Assembly: GCA_009773355.1 (NCBI GenBank)
Contig: WRPG01000036.1
Coordinates: forward strand, 1 to 52,644
Source: Limisphaerales bacterium
GTDB lineage: Bacteria; Verrucomicrobiota; Verrucomicrobiia; Limisphaerales; SXTU01
Direction of reading: 5' to 3'
DNA: 52,644 bases
The translations under genes were made by a program, and so were the position numbers. Below the pieces are notes generated by a model. The model was given only the letters and a program-made list of their open reading frames with translations, did not search any database and was not told the origin of the DNA. This document shows positions 23,104 through 30,931 of this stretch, piece after piece. How positions within the stretch are numbered: position 1 is the first letter of the stretch; each line of letters opens with the position of its first letter.

Positions 23104-23489
23104 TGCGCGCGGCGCGAAGCAGCACGCCGGCGACTCTCTCTGACCATGAAAACCGGTGGATTCAACAGTGGCTGCCGGAAGTTCGCCTTCTCCCTTCGCG
23201 CAGCGAGGGGAGAAGGTGGCCGAAGGCCGGATGAGGGGAGCGGCCACTTGCGCCGACGCACGCAACCCCTCACCCCAGCCCTCTCCGTCAAGCGGAGCGC
23301 GGGACTCCGGCCCGCAGCGGCCACCTTCATCCAAGTGCACTGCGGAAACTCGCACGCCGCTCTGCGCAAGCTGCCGCTGCGGCCCGGAGGGCCGCGCTCC
23401 AGTTCAGGGGCTGAAATCGGGCCGTGGAACCTCTCCCCTTGCTCCGCAAAGGGAGAGGGAGAAGAAGCGTTCTTCGACCCTTCCAGCAG
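23104..23489. repeat. Non-coding gap filled by nested inverted repeats
   Basis: No convincing gene. An outer pair of the type CTTCTCCCTTCGCGCAGCGA (about 23188-23225) and GCTCCGCAAAGGGAGAGGGA (about 23443-23465) surrounds an inner pair: arm 23294-23318 (GGAGCGCGGGACTCCGGCCC...) and arm 23376-23400, its reverse complement with three mismatches. This looks like one element inserted into another. It separates the monoheme and pentaheme genes within the electron-transfer group. A weak open frame from 23146 consists mostly of element sequence. Confidence 0.75.
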
Positions 23490-24215
23490 ATGAACGAGAA
23501 CCAGAAAACCTCAGCGGTGCTGACGGGCCTGACGGGCCTTTTCGCGGGTGCTGCGGTGGCCTTCTGGACCACAACAGGCAGCGGCACAGCGGTCGCGCAC
23601 AAGCCGGCCCCGTCCGCCCCAGTCTTCACGAACGCCGCCACCGTGCGCCTCTCGATGACGGAATTGACCAAGTCCGGCGGCGATGTGTCCGGGCTGGACT
23701 GCTACGCCTGCCACTCAAAGGACAAGCCGGTCGCGCCGAAGTTTGATGCGGCGGGCGTCCTGATTCCCTCGGTGGCACATCGCGACGTGGTCTTCTCGCG
23801 AATGAACTGCGCGGCCTGCCACACGCCCGAGGAGAAGGTCGAGCTGAAGTTCGACACTGAAGGCAAAGTTCTCACGCCCGCCGCCCACACGAACGACGTC
23901 GCACGCCACGGCCGCACCATCGGCAATGACCACTGCTTCAACTGCCACGACCCAGCGAACCTCGCCGAGTTGCGCACGGCTGGCGGCAAGAAGCTCAAGC
24001 TCACCGAGAGCACGTTGCTTTGCGCGAGCTGCCACGGTCCGAGCTACCGCGACTGGGAGTCGGGCGTTCATGGACGGCGCAATGGCTTTTGGAATGCGAA
24101 GCTCGGAGCGACCGACCGCAAGGACTGCACGTCGTGTCACGACCCGCACGCGCCTATGCTGCCGCTCCTGAAACCCCTGCCGCCGCCTGCCCGCGCGGTG
24201 GCGAAAGGACACTGA
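23490..24215 (+). CDS. Membrane-anchored pentaheme cytochrome c
   Basis: 241 residues from ATG 23490; the frame extends upstream into repeat DNA. One N-terminal hydrophobic segment (about 9-28, AVLTGLTGLFAGAAVAFW) acts as an anchor or uncleaved signal. Five CxxCH motifs follow: CYACH, CAACH, CFNCH, CASCH, CTSCH, with many additional His residues as potential distal ligands. It does not match a named tetra- or octaheme family by eye. It ends one base before the Tat-exported ferredoxin gene, so the two are probably co-translated, and it is a good candidate for the first periplasmic electron carrier beyond the ferredoxin/NrfD module. Confidence 0.85.
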   Translation: MNENQKTSAVLTGLTGLFAGAAVAFWTTTGSGTAVAHKPAPSAPVFTNAATVRLSMTELTKSGGDVSGLDCYACHSKDKPVAPKFDAAGVLIPSVAHRDVVFSRMNCAACHTPEEKVELKFDTEGKVLTPAAHTNDVARHGRTIGNDHCFNCHDPANLAELRTAGGKKLKLTESTLLCASCHGPSYRDWESGVHGRRNGFWNAKLGATDRKDCTSCHDPHAPMLPLLKPLPPPARAVAKGH

Positions 24216-24216
24216 C

Positions 24217-25173
24217 ATGGCTGCGAACACCAACTTGCCGAACCTCGCAGTGCCCGCGCCAGAGACGGGCGGGACAAGCCGGAGAAGTTTTCTCCGCACG
24301 TCTGCGGCGGTCGCGTCCGGTCTGGCCGCGATGGCCGCGAGCCTTGCCCCGCTGCGCGAGTTGAGCGACTTCGGCTCGGTCGAGGAGTTCCTGCAAAATC
24401 ACTACAAGGAACTCACGCCCGTCGAGATGGAACAGGCGCTCGCGCGCATCCGCCGCGAGGTCGAGAAGCAATACGGCCTGCGCCCGCACGTCCGCGACCT
24501 GCGGCCGATGGACGGCGTCGAGTTCGTCTATTGCCTCAACCTCACGCGCTGCATTGGCTGCCGGAAGTGCGTCCACGCGTGCGTCGCGGAGAACAACCAG
24601 TCGCGCAGCCCGGAGATTCAATACATCCGCGTGCTCAAGATGCCCAACGGCACCTTCGACATGGAGAAGGGCGACCATCACTATCAGACGCCGACCGTGC
24701 CGGAGAAAGGTTTCTTCTACATGCCGGTGCAGTGCCACCAGTGCAAGAACCCGCCCTGCGTGAAGGTCTGCCCCGTGGACGCCACCTGGCAGGAGACCGA
24801 CGGCATCACGGTGATTGACTACGACTGGTGCATCGGTTGCCGCTACTGCGAGGCGGCGTGTCCCTACTTCGCGCGCCGGTTCAACTTCGCCGAGCCGGGC
24901 ATCCCGAAGGAGCAAATCAACCCCGACATGGCGTATCTGGGCAACCGCCCGCGTCACAAGGGCGTGATGGAGAAATGCCACTTCTGCATCCAGCGCACGC
25001 GCGCGGGGAAATATCCGGCGTGCCTCGAAGTCTGCCCGACCGGCGCGCGCAAGTTCGGCAACATCCTTGACCCGGCGAGCGAGGTCTCCCAAATCCTCCG
25101 GCACAAGCGCGTCTTCGTGCTGAAGGAGGAAGTCGGGACGCTGCCGCGCTTTTTCTACTACTTCGACGTATGA
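24217..25173 (+). CDS. Tat-exported four-[4Fe-4S] ferredoxin (DsrO/HybA/NrfC-like)
   Basis: 318 residues from ATG 24217. The N-terminus carries a twin-arginine motif, TSRRSFLRTSA (Arg 22-23), so the folded protein is exported. Sixteen Cys occur in four clusters: CIGCRKCVHAC, CHQCKNPPCVKVC, CIGCRYCEAACP, and CHFC with an 11-residue gap to CLEVCP, enough for four [4Fe-4S] centres. This is the electron-transfer subunit usual in NrfD-containing complexes. The stop overlaps the NrfD-like start (ATGA). No molybdopterin or other catalytic subunit is encoded nearby; the neighbours are cytochromes, so this subunit likely wires the quinone-reactive membrane protein to periplasmic hemes. Confidence 0.92.
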   Translation: MAANTNLPNLAVPAPETGGTSRRSFLRTSAAVASGLAAMAASLAPLRELSDFGSVEEFLQNHYKELTPVEMEQALARIRREVEKQYGLRPHVRDLRPMDGVEFVYCLNLTRCIGCRKCVHACVAENNQSRSPEIQYIRVLKMPNGTFDMEKGDHHYQTPTVPEKGFFYMPVQCHQCKNPPCVKVCPVDATWQETDGITVIDYDWCIGCRYCEAACPYFARRFNFAEPGIPKEQINPDMAYLGNRPRHKGVMEKCHFCIQRTRAGKYPACLEVCPTGARKFGNILDPASEVSQILRHKRVFVLKEEVGTLPRFFYYFDV

Positions 25174-26852
25174 CCCGGTCGGTGAAAAACTTTCTGAGCT
25201 TCCTCGGGCGCTGCGGCCAGCTCGCCTGCGAGGGCGACTGGCGCTACTACGCGTGGACCGGCCTGCTGTTCGCCCTCTGCCTCGTTGGCCTCAACGCCTA
25301 CGCGAAGCAATTCGTCCACGGCCTTGCCACCACGGGCATGACGGACCAGGTGGCGTGGGGCGTTTACATCGCGAACTTCACCTTCCTCGTCGGCGTGGCG
25401 GCGGCAGCGGTCATGCTCGTGATCCCCGTTTACGTCTACAAAAACGAGGAGCTGCACGACCTCGTCATCTTCGGCGAGCTGCTGGCCATCGCGGCGATTC
25501 TGATGTGCCTGGCGTTTGTGATGGTGGACCTGGGCCGGCCCGACCGCTTCTGGCACATGATTCCCGGCATCGGGAAATTCAACTTCCCCGGATCGCTGTT
25601 GAGCTGGGATGTCATCGTCCTGAACGGCTACCTCGTGCTGAACATCTACGTCTGCGCCTACCTGCTCTGGTGCCGCTACGAGAAGCGTCCGCCGAACAAG
25701 TGGCTTTACCTGCCGCCCATCTTCATCGGCATCGTGTGGGCGGTGTCCATCCACACGGTCACGGCGTTTCTCTACGTCGGTCTGGGCGGCCGGCCGTTTT
25801 GGAACTCCGCCATCATCGGCCCGCGCTTCCTCGCATCGGCATTCACGGCGGGGCCGGCGCTCATCATCCTCGCGCTGCAAATCATCCGCCGCGTGACCGC
25901 GCACGCACAGGCCGGGCCGGAGGAGACCGCAACGCCCGGACCAGAGCCTGTCACCCGGGCGGCAACATCGGATGACCTGGCAGCGCTCGCGCAGGCCCTC
26001 CCGGCGTTCGGCGAAGTCCCGCGCCCCGTCCGCCAGTCGTTGTTCACGGCCGCGAAAATTTTGGAAGTGCCCGCCGCGTTCGCACTGCTGCGGCAGGGTG
26101 CGCCCGGTCAGCACGCCTACTTCGTCCTGCAAGGCCGCGTCTCCGTGAACCGCACGGATAGCGGCCGCGTCCGCACCGTCCGCACGCTGGGGCCGGGCGA
26201 GCAGTTCGGCGAGATCTCCGCGCTCAACGGCACGCCGCGCACCGCCACCGCCGTGGCCGAGGAGCCAAGCCGCGTGCTGCGCCTGCCCGCCGAGGCGTTG
26301 CGGCAGTTGATGAAGACGCCTGAGATGGCACGCGTCATCCGCGCGCGGATGCACGACCGCCTCATGATCAGCGACCGCGCGCTGCTCACGCTCCGGCACA
26401 TCGTGCAGGTGGCGATGATCATCAACGTCTTCCTGCTCGGGAACGAGGTCTTCAAGGAGTTCTACACGGGCAACCTCCACGTCAGCTCGGCGCAATACCT
26501 CTACTTTGGCCTGCACGGCCACCACGCGCTTGTGCCGTGGATCTGGACCGCCATCGCCTGCAACCTCATCGCGCTCACGCTGCTCATGCTGCCCATCAGC
26601 ACCAGCCTCAAGTGGCTCGACCTCGCGTGCGTGCTGGCCATCGTCGGCATCTGGATCGAGAAGGGCATGGGGCTCGTGATTCCCGGCTTCGTGCCGTCGC
26701 CGTTGGGCGAGATCGTGGAATACTCGCCGACGTGGAACGAGACGCTCATCTGCTTTGGCATCTGGGCGTTTGGCCTGCTCGTTTACACCGTCCTGCTGCG
26801 TGTCGCCGTGCCGATCCTGCAAGGCCGCTTCACCCGCGCCACCGTTCCATGA
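25170..26852 (+). CDS. NrfD-family quinone-reactive membrane protein with inserted cNMP-binding domain
   Basis: 560 residues from ATG 25170. Ten predicted helices; the first six (about 27-240) and last four (about 403-550) together make a usual NrfD/DsrP/HybB-type protein with ITS typical features (WGVYIANFTFLVGVAAAAVM; VDLGRPDRFWHM; PNKWLYLPPIFIGIVWAVSI). Residues about 262-398 are an additional cyclic-nucleotide-binding domain of the CRP/PKA type: a strand-rich roll (ALLRQGAPGQHAYFVLQGRV) and the phosphate-binding cassette FGEISALNGTPRTATA with Glu 348 and Arg 357 at the exact canonical spacing. The insert follows six helices and so faces the same side as the N-terminus, predicted cytoplasmic. 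This suggests gating of quinone oxidation/reduction by cAMP or cGMP; that is inference. Confidence 0.88.
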   Translation: MTRSVKNFLSFLGRCGQLACEGDWRYYAWTGLLFALCLVGLNAYAKQFVHGLATTGMTDQVAWGVYIANFTFLVGVAAAAVMLVIPVYVYKNEELHDLVIFGELLAIAAILMCLAFVMVDLGRPDRFWHMIPGIGKFNFPGSLLSWDVIVLNGYLVLNIYVCAYLLWCRYEKRPPNKWLYLPPIFIGIVWAVSIHTVTAFLYVGLGGRPFWNSAIIGPRFLASAFTAGPALIILALQIIRRVTAHAQAGPEETATPGPEPVTRAATSDDLAALAQALPAFGEVPRPVRQSLFTAAKILEVPAAFALLRQGAPGQHAYFVLQGRVSVNRTDSGRVRTVRTLGPGEQFGEISALNGTPRTATAVAEEPSRVLRLPAEALRQLMKTPEMARVIRARMHDRLMISDRALLTLRHIVQVAMIINVFLLGNEVFKEFYTGNLHVSSAQYLYFGLHGHHALVPWIWTAIACNLIALTLLMLPISTSLKWLDLACVLAIVGIWIEKGMGLVIPGFVPSPLGEIVEYSPTWNETLICFGIWAFGLLVYTVLLRVAVPILQGRFTRATVP

Positions 26853-27376
26853 TCCGCCAACTTACAACTGACGACGCCCGCCAATCCCTCCGCGACCACT
26901 GCGCCGCGAAGGGTGGGGAAGTCCGCGCCAAGTTTGGCCCGCACCTCGGCTGGGCGGAACTCAACCAACTGCTCGAAGACCGCAAGTTCGTGCGCTACCC
27001 GTGCAGCATCGCGTTCGATGCGTTGCCGCTCCAAGCCGGCGAGTTCGCCTATCCCGAACCGCTCGCTGAAAGTCCTGAGGCTGGCTACCGCATCTGCGTC
27101 CACCCACGCTTCGAGCGTGACCTCGACTCCGTGCCCGCGCTCGTGCTCTACCAACTGGTCGCCGTGAACTACGGCGACTTCGCCACGCCGGAGGACGCCG
27201 AGGCGTTCGGAGCCGCCGCGCTGGGCCTGAGCCGGGAGGAGTATTACCACCGGCTTTGCGCGTGCGCGGACCAGGTTGGCGAGGGCGGTGCGGAGCGCGG
27301 CGTTCACGCCGCAGACGGCCAGCCAGGCAATTGTTGCTCGTCCAACTGCGGTTGTTCGTCCGCTCCTGCGGCCTGA
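26849..27376 (+). CDS. Unknown small protein, C-terminus from repeat element
   Basis: 175 residues from ATG 26849, overlapping the NrfD stop by four bases (ATGA), so translationally coupled to the electron-transfer operon. No signal or membrane segment; sequence such as LGWAELNQLLEDRKFVRYPC, GYRICVHPRFERDLDSVPAL and ALGLSREEYYHRLCACADQV looks like a compact mixed alpha/beta cytoplasmic protein. No family recognised. From about residue 148 the frame runs into a palindromic element (27292-27388) that supplies the last 28 residues, including NCCSSNCGCSS, and the stop codon. The Cys cluster may therefore be an accident of the insertion rather than a metal site. Confidence 0.75.
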   Translation: MIRQLTTDDARQSLRDHCAAKGGEVRAKFGPHLGWAELNQLLEDRKFVRYPCSIAFDALPLQAGEFAYPEPLAESPEAGYRICVHPRFERDLDSVPALVLYQLVAVNYGDFATPEDAEAFGAAALGLSREEYYHRLCACADQVGEGGAERGVHAADGQPGNCCSSNCGCSSAPAA

Positions 27377-27388
27377 AGACCGCGCCCC
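27292..27388. repeat. Inverted-repeat element at gene end
   Basis: Left arm 27292-27314 (GGAGCGCGGCGTTCACGCCG...) and right arm 27366-27388 (CTGCGGCCTGAAGACCGCGC...) pair imperfectly. The TGA in the right arm (27374-27376) ends the preceding reading frame. Same family as 20627-20727 and 29554-29659. Confidence 0.8.
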
Positions 27389-27454
27389 GCGTGCTCGCCG
27401 TCGGCCGCATTGCGGGTCGTTGCGTCTGCCCTGTCTTTGCCTTCTAATCGCCCC

Positions 27455-28876
27455 ATGCCAACACCCGTCATCACCATCGCACAGATGCGCGAGTGGGAGC
27501 GCGCGGCGTGGGCGACCGGCGTGTCCGAGGAATTCGTCATGCGCCGCGCCGGCGCGGCGGTGGCGCAAGTCGCGTTGCGGATGACCCGGCCCGGAGCGGA
27601 AGTGCTCGTCCTCGCGGGCAAGGGGCACAATGGAGACGACGCGCGCTTCGCCGCCGGGAAATTGCCGGGACGCTCCGCGCGCGTTGTGGACGTGACGGAT
27701 CCGGCGGCGGCGGTCGCGGAAGTGAAGGGTTTTTCCGGTGCGCTCATCGTGGACGGTCTTTTCGGCATCGGCCTGAGCCGCCCGCTCGCGGGGGACTGGG
27801 TGAAGCTGGTCACCGCGTTGAACGAGTCGCACATCCCCATCCTCGCCGTGGATGTGCCATCGGGCTTGGACGCGGACTCCGGCGAGCCGCTCGGCGACGC
27901 GGTGCGCACGGCGGTGACGGTAACTTTTGGAGCGATGAAGCAAGGATTGCTGCGCGCGAACGCCGCGCCGTTCACCGGACGGCTGGAAGTGGCGGCGGAC
28001 ATTGGGCTGGTGGCTTGTCCGTTCAAGACCGAGTTGAACTGGACCTTGGCGGAAGACTTCGCGCACTTCCCGCCGCCGCGTCCGGTGGACGGGCACAAGG
28101 GAACCTTCGGCCATCTCGCCATCCTCGCCGGCAGCCAGGGCTATCACGGCGCGGCGGTGCTGGCGGCGCGCGGCGCGCTGCGGGCGATGCCGGGCTTGGT
28201 GAGCGTGTTCACCACGGAGCGGGCGTATCCGGCAGTCGCGGCGCAGCTCGCGCAGGCGATGGTGCATCCGTGGGCGCCGGACGCGCCGCTCCCGAACTCG
28301 TGCTCGGCGATCTTGATTGGCCCCGGACTCGCGGGCATGGAGGTGCCAAAGGCGCTGGTTCAGCAGGCGGTTCGCCTCTGGCAGGAATCTCCGTTGCCGA
28401 TCATCGCGGACGCGAGCGCGCTGGCGTGGCTGCCACCGGGGCCGCCGTCCGAGGCGCTGCGCGTGGTCACGCCGCATCCCGGCGAGGCGGCGGCGATGCT
28501 GGGCGTGGCAAAGGCGCGCGTGCTGGCGGAGCGGGGGCCGGTGCTCCGGGAAATCGCGCTTTCACGGAGCGGTTGCTGGGTGGTGCTGAAAGGCCGGCAC
28601 ACGCTCATCGGGCGCGGACGCGGCGAACTCTTCCTGAACTCCTCGGGCAATGCCGGCCTCGCGCAAGGCGGCAGCGGCGACGTGCTGGCGGGTTATCTCG
28701 CCGGCTGGCTCGCGCAGCCGCTTCTGCGGGAGGATGCAGGGCTGGTCATCCGCCACGCGGTTTGGGAGCACGGACGCGCGGCGGATGAGCTTGCCGCGCG
28801 ACAACGAGCGTGGGGCATGGCGGACCTCATCGAGGTGCTCGGAAATTTCCAGCGAGCAACGCAGGGGGGGGGCTGA
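27455..28876 (+). CDS. nnr: Bifunctional NAD(P)H-hydrate epimerase/dehydratase
   Basis: 473 residues from ATG 27455. The N-terminal half (about 1-215) is the YjeF_N epimerase (MREWERAAWATGVSEEFVMR; VLAGKGHNGDDARFAAGKL; DGLFGIGLSRPL; AVDVPSGLDADSG). The C-terminal half (about 215-465) is the ribokinase-like ADP-dependent dehydratase (DGHKGTFGHLAILAGSQGYH; ILIGPGLAG; VTPHPGEAAAML; NAGLAQGGSGDVLAGYLAGW). Together they repair hydrated NADH/NADPH. The gene ends in a run of nine G (28864-28872) encoding Gly-Gly-Gly before the stop. Well-conserved housekeeping enzyme; confident call. Confidence 0.95.
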   Translation: MPTPVITIAQMREWERAAWATGVSEEFVMRRAGAAVAQVALRMTRPGAEVLVLAGKGHNGDDARFAAGKLPGRSARVVDVTDPAAAVAEVKGFSGALIVDGLFGIGLSRPLAGDWVKLVTALNESHIPILAVDVPSGLDADSGEPLGDAVRTAVTVTFGAMKQGLLRANAAPFTGRLEVAADIGLVACPFKTELNWTLAEDFAHFPPPRPVDGHKGTFGHLAILAGSQGYHGAAVLAARGALRAMPGLVSVFTTERAYPAVAAQLAQAMVHPWAPDAPLPNSCSAILIGPGLAGMEVPKALVQQAVRLWQESPLPIIADASALAWLPPGPPSEALRVVTPHPGEAAAMLGVAKARVLAERGPVLREIALSRSGCWVVLKGRHTLIGRGRGELFLNSSGNAGLAQGGSGDVLAGYLAGWLAQPLLREDAGLVIRHAVWEHGRAADELAARQRAWGMADLIEVLGNFQRATQGGG

Positions 28877-29080
28877 CCGGCTCCCGGTGAACGGTCCTAC
28901 GCAACTTTAGGGGGTTACGAGGCCGCCTTTTTGGCTCGCCTTTTTGCCCGGGCGAGGGAACTCTGCGCCACCAAACAAGAGCAACACGGCTGTTCAGAGA
29001 ACCAGACAACGGGGACGCCAGCCGCCGGTTGCCCAAGCGAATTTGAACACGCCGTCCGGACGGCCACCCAACCCACAAGC

Positions 29081-29539
29081 ATGGACGCTTCAACTGACAC
29101 CCCGGCAATCGCAGCCGACAAAAAAGCCCCGCCGCCGCCCAAACAGGAGGTTCACTGGCACAAGGCGCTGTTCTGGCACGCGCTGGGATTCATCACCATC
29201 GTCATGGTCCTGTGGGCGGACGAGCTGTTCAACCTCGGGCACCGTCTCGGCATCGGCGAGGAGCGCGACGCGAACTACCTGGAGGTTTCGGCGAAGTCCG
29301 GGGTGGTCATCCTGCTGTGGATGTTCTCGGCCTACAAAATCTACCTCATCGTCTCGCGCCTGAGCTACCTGGAGTCCTTCCTCCATGTCTGCGCGTGGTG
29401 CCGGAAGATCGAGGCGGACAACAAGTGGCTGACCGTGGAGCAGCACTTCGCCCAGCAGACCGGGGTGAAGGCCTCGCACGGCATCTGCCCCGAGTGCGCG
29501 AAGAAGCTGGAAGAGGAGTATTCCAAGCCGTCGAGCTGA
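29081..29539 (+). CDS. Membrane protein with C-terminal CxxC/CPEC signalling-type motif
   Basis: 152 residues from ATG 29081, chosen over upstream in-frame codons by hydrophobicity and context. A Pro/Ala/Lys-rich N-terminus is followed by two transmembrane helices (about 32-47 and 67-90). The cytoplasmic tail contains LHVCAWCRKIEADNKWLTVE and, after about 15 residues, HGICPECAKKLEEE. This paired CxWC/CPEC tail is familiar at the ends of receiver and PAS signalling proteins in several phyla; here it stands alone on a membrane anchor. It probably binds zinc or interacts with a signalling partner. A receiver-kinase gene is encoded convergently just downstream. Confidence 0.75.
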   Translation: MDASTDTPAIAADKKAPPPPKQEVHWHKALFWHALGFITIVMVLWADELFNLGHRLGIGEERDANYLEVSAKSGVVILLWMFSAYKIYLIVSRLSYLESFLHVCAWCRKIEADNKWLTVEQHFAQQTGVKASHGICPECAKKLEEEYSKPSS

Positions 29540-29553
29540 ACGGCTGGCGGCAA

Positions 29554-29659
29554 GGGGCGCGGCCTGCAGGCCGCAGGAATGTCCCTTTGCCCGGAGCGTC
29601 CCGAAAACACGGCGCACCTTCGTCCAACCCGGCCTGCTGCGGCGTGAACGCCGCGCGCC
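29554..29659. repeat. Inverted-repeat element between convergent genes
   Basis: Left arm 29554-29576 (GGGGCGCGGCCTGCAGGCCG...) and right arm 29637-29659 (CTGCGGCGTGAACGCCGCGC...) pair with several mismatches. It fills the gap between two converging genes and ends immediately before the stop of the minus-strand kinase. Confidence 0.75.
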
Positions 29660-30931
29660 TCAGCCCACTTCCACCGGCAGAAACACCGTGAAGGTCGTCC
29701 CCCGGTGCGGCTCGGTCTGCACCTGGATGCCCCCCTTCGCCTCGGAAACCAGCCGCCGCACAATGGCCAGGCCCAGCCCCGTGCCCTCGCCCGGCGACTT
29801 GGTGGTGAAGTAGCTCTCGAAGATTTTGGGCAGGACAGTTTCGGGGATGCCCGGCCCGGTGTCGCTCACGCGCAGGGCCACCAGCGGCGGCTCGTTGACG
29901 AAGCTGTCGCGGTTGACGAAGACGCTGCGCGGCGAGTCGGCCAGCGCCGCCGGGGCCACGGCGTCGTCATGATACTCGCCGAAGACCTCGACTTGCAGCG
30001 GCTGGGCGGAGGCCTGGAAGGCGTTGGTGACGAGGTTCAACAGCACTTGTATCAGGTCCGTCCCGTTCATGCGGATGGTGAGGTCGGCGGGCAGAAGCTG
30101 GACGTCGAACTGGTGGCGCTTGCCGCTGGGGTGCGCGCGGAGCAGCTCGCGCACGTCGGCCAGCACCTGGTTGAGGCGGACGGACTGCTTCTGCGCGGAG
30201 CGCTCGCGGGCGTAGTTCAGGTAGCGCCGGGAAATCTCCATGCAGCGCGCCACCTGCTGGTTCACGCGCGCGAGCTGTTCCTTGACGGAATAAGTCGCGC
30301 CGCCGCGCGTGGCCTCCAGGTCCATGCTGACCATCTGGAGCATCACGGAGACGGCCGTGAGCGGGCTGCCGATGTCGTGCATGACGCTGGCGTAAATCTC
30401 GTTCTGCGAGCGTGCCATCTCGCCCTGCAACTGGAGGTTGCGCAGCTCCTCCTGCAGGTCTTGCACGCGCTTCGAGCCGTCCGCCATCGCCTCGTTCAAC
30501 GCGCGCCGCTGGACCGCGTTGGCGACGGCGTCGCGGATGACGGGAATTTCAAACGGCTTGGTCAGGTAGTCGCACGCGCCGTGGCGCAACGCCTGGCGCG
30601 CGGTGTCGAGCGTCTCATAGGCGGTGAGCATCACCACCTCGATGCGCGGATCGAGCTGCTTCAAGTGGCCGAGCAGCTCCGTGCCCGACATGCCGGCCAT
30701 GCGGATGTCCAGCACGGCGGCGTCCACGCGACGGCTCCGGGCGATTTCGAGCGCCCGGGGACCGCTTTCCGCGAGCACCACGTCGTAAAGCTCCTTGAAC
30801 ACGACGCGCAGCGACTGCCGCGGCCCTTCCTCATCATCCACGATGAGCAGGGTGGGGCGTGGCGCGGCGGCCTCAGAAACGGAGGCTGACCGCAGCGGTG
30901 AGGGCGTGGCTGAGGAATGTGTAGCGACCAT
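29660..30931 (-). CDS. Cytoplasmic receiver-histidine kinase hybrid
   Basis: 423 residues from ATG 30931 (an in-frame ATG at 30970 is also possible). The N-terminal receiver domain (about 27-145) has PTLLIVDDEEGPRQSLRVVF, phosphoacceptor VDAAVLDIRMAGMSGTEL and Lys in CDYLTKPFEIPVIRDAV. After a coiled-coil linker comes a HisKA helix with SVMHDIGSPLTAVSVML and an HATPase domain (LLNLVTNAFQ; RVSDTGPGIPE; GTGLGLAIVRRLVSEAKGG). No membrane helices. The start lies inside the 3' end of the FadL-like gene, so the two overlap by about 59 bp in different frames. The input is unknown. Confidence 0.88.
   Translation of the reverse strand: MVATHSSATPSPLRSASVSEAAAPRPTLLIVDDEEGPRQSLRVVFKELYDVVLAESGPRALEIARSRRVDAAVLDIRMAGMSGTELLGHLKQLDPRIEVVMLTAYETLDTARQALRHGACDYLTKPFEIPVIRDAVANAVQRRALNEAMADGSKRVQDLQEELRNLQLQGEMARSQNEIYASVMHDIGSPLTAVSVMLQMVSMDLEATRGGATYSVKEQLARVNQQVARCMEISRRYLNYARERSAQKQSVRLNQVLADVRELLRAHPSGKRHQFDVQLLPADLTIRMNGTDLIQVLLNLVTNAFQASAQPLQVEVFGEYHDDAVAPAALADSPRSVFVNRDSFVNEPPLVALRVSDTGPGIPETVLPKIFESYFTTKSPGEGTGLGLAIVRRLVSEAKGGIQVQTEPHRGTTFTVFLPVEVG

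Noticed and set aside
23146-23493. 115-codon frame between the cytochrome genes
   Set aside because: It is made almost entirely of palindromic element sequence and overlaps the start of the pentaheme gene; no protein-like pattern.
28864-28872. Run of nine G at the end of the NAD(P)H-hydrate repair gene as a second phase-variation switch
   Set aside because: It lies directly before the stop codon, so slippage would only alter the last few residues of a housekeeping enzyme.
28877-29080. Structured RNA or riboswitch upstream of the membrane CxxC/CPEC gene
   Set aside because: The 204-bp gap has GCCTTTTTGGC-like short repeats but no recognisable aptamer core or tRNA-like fold.
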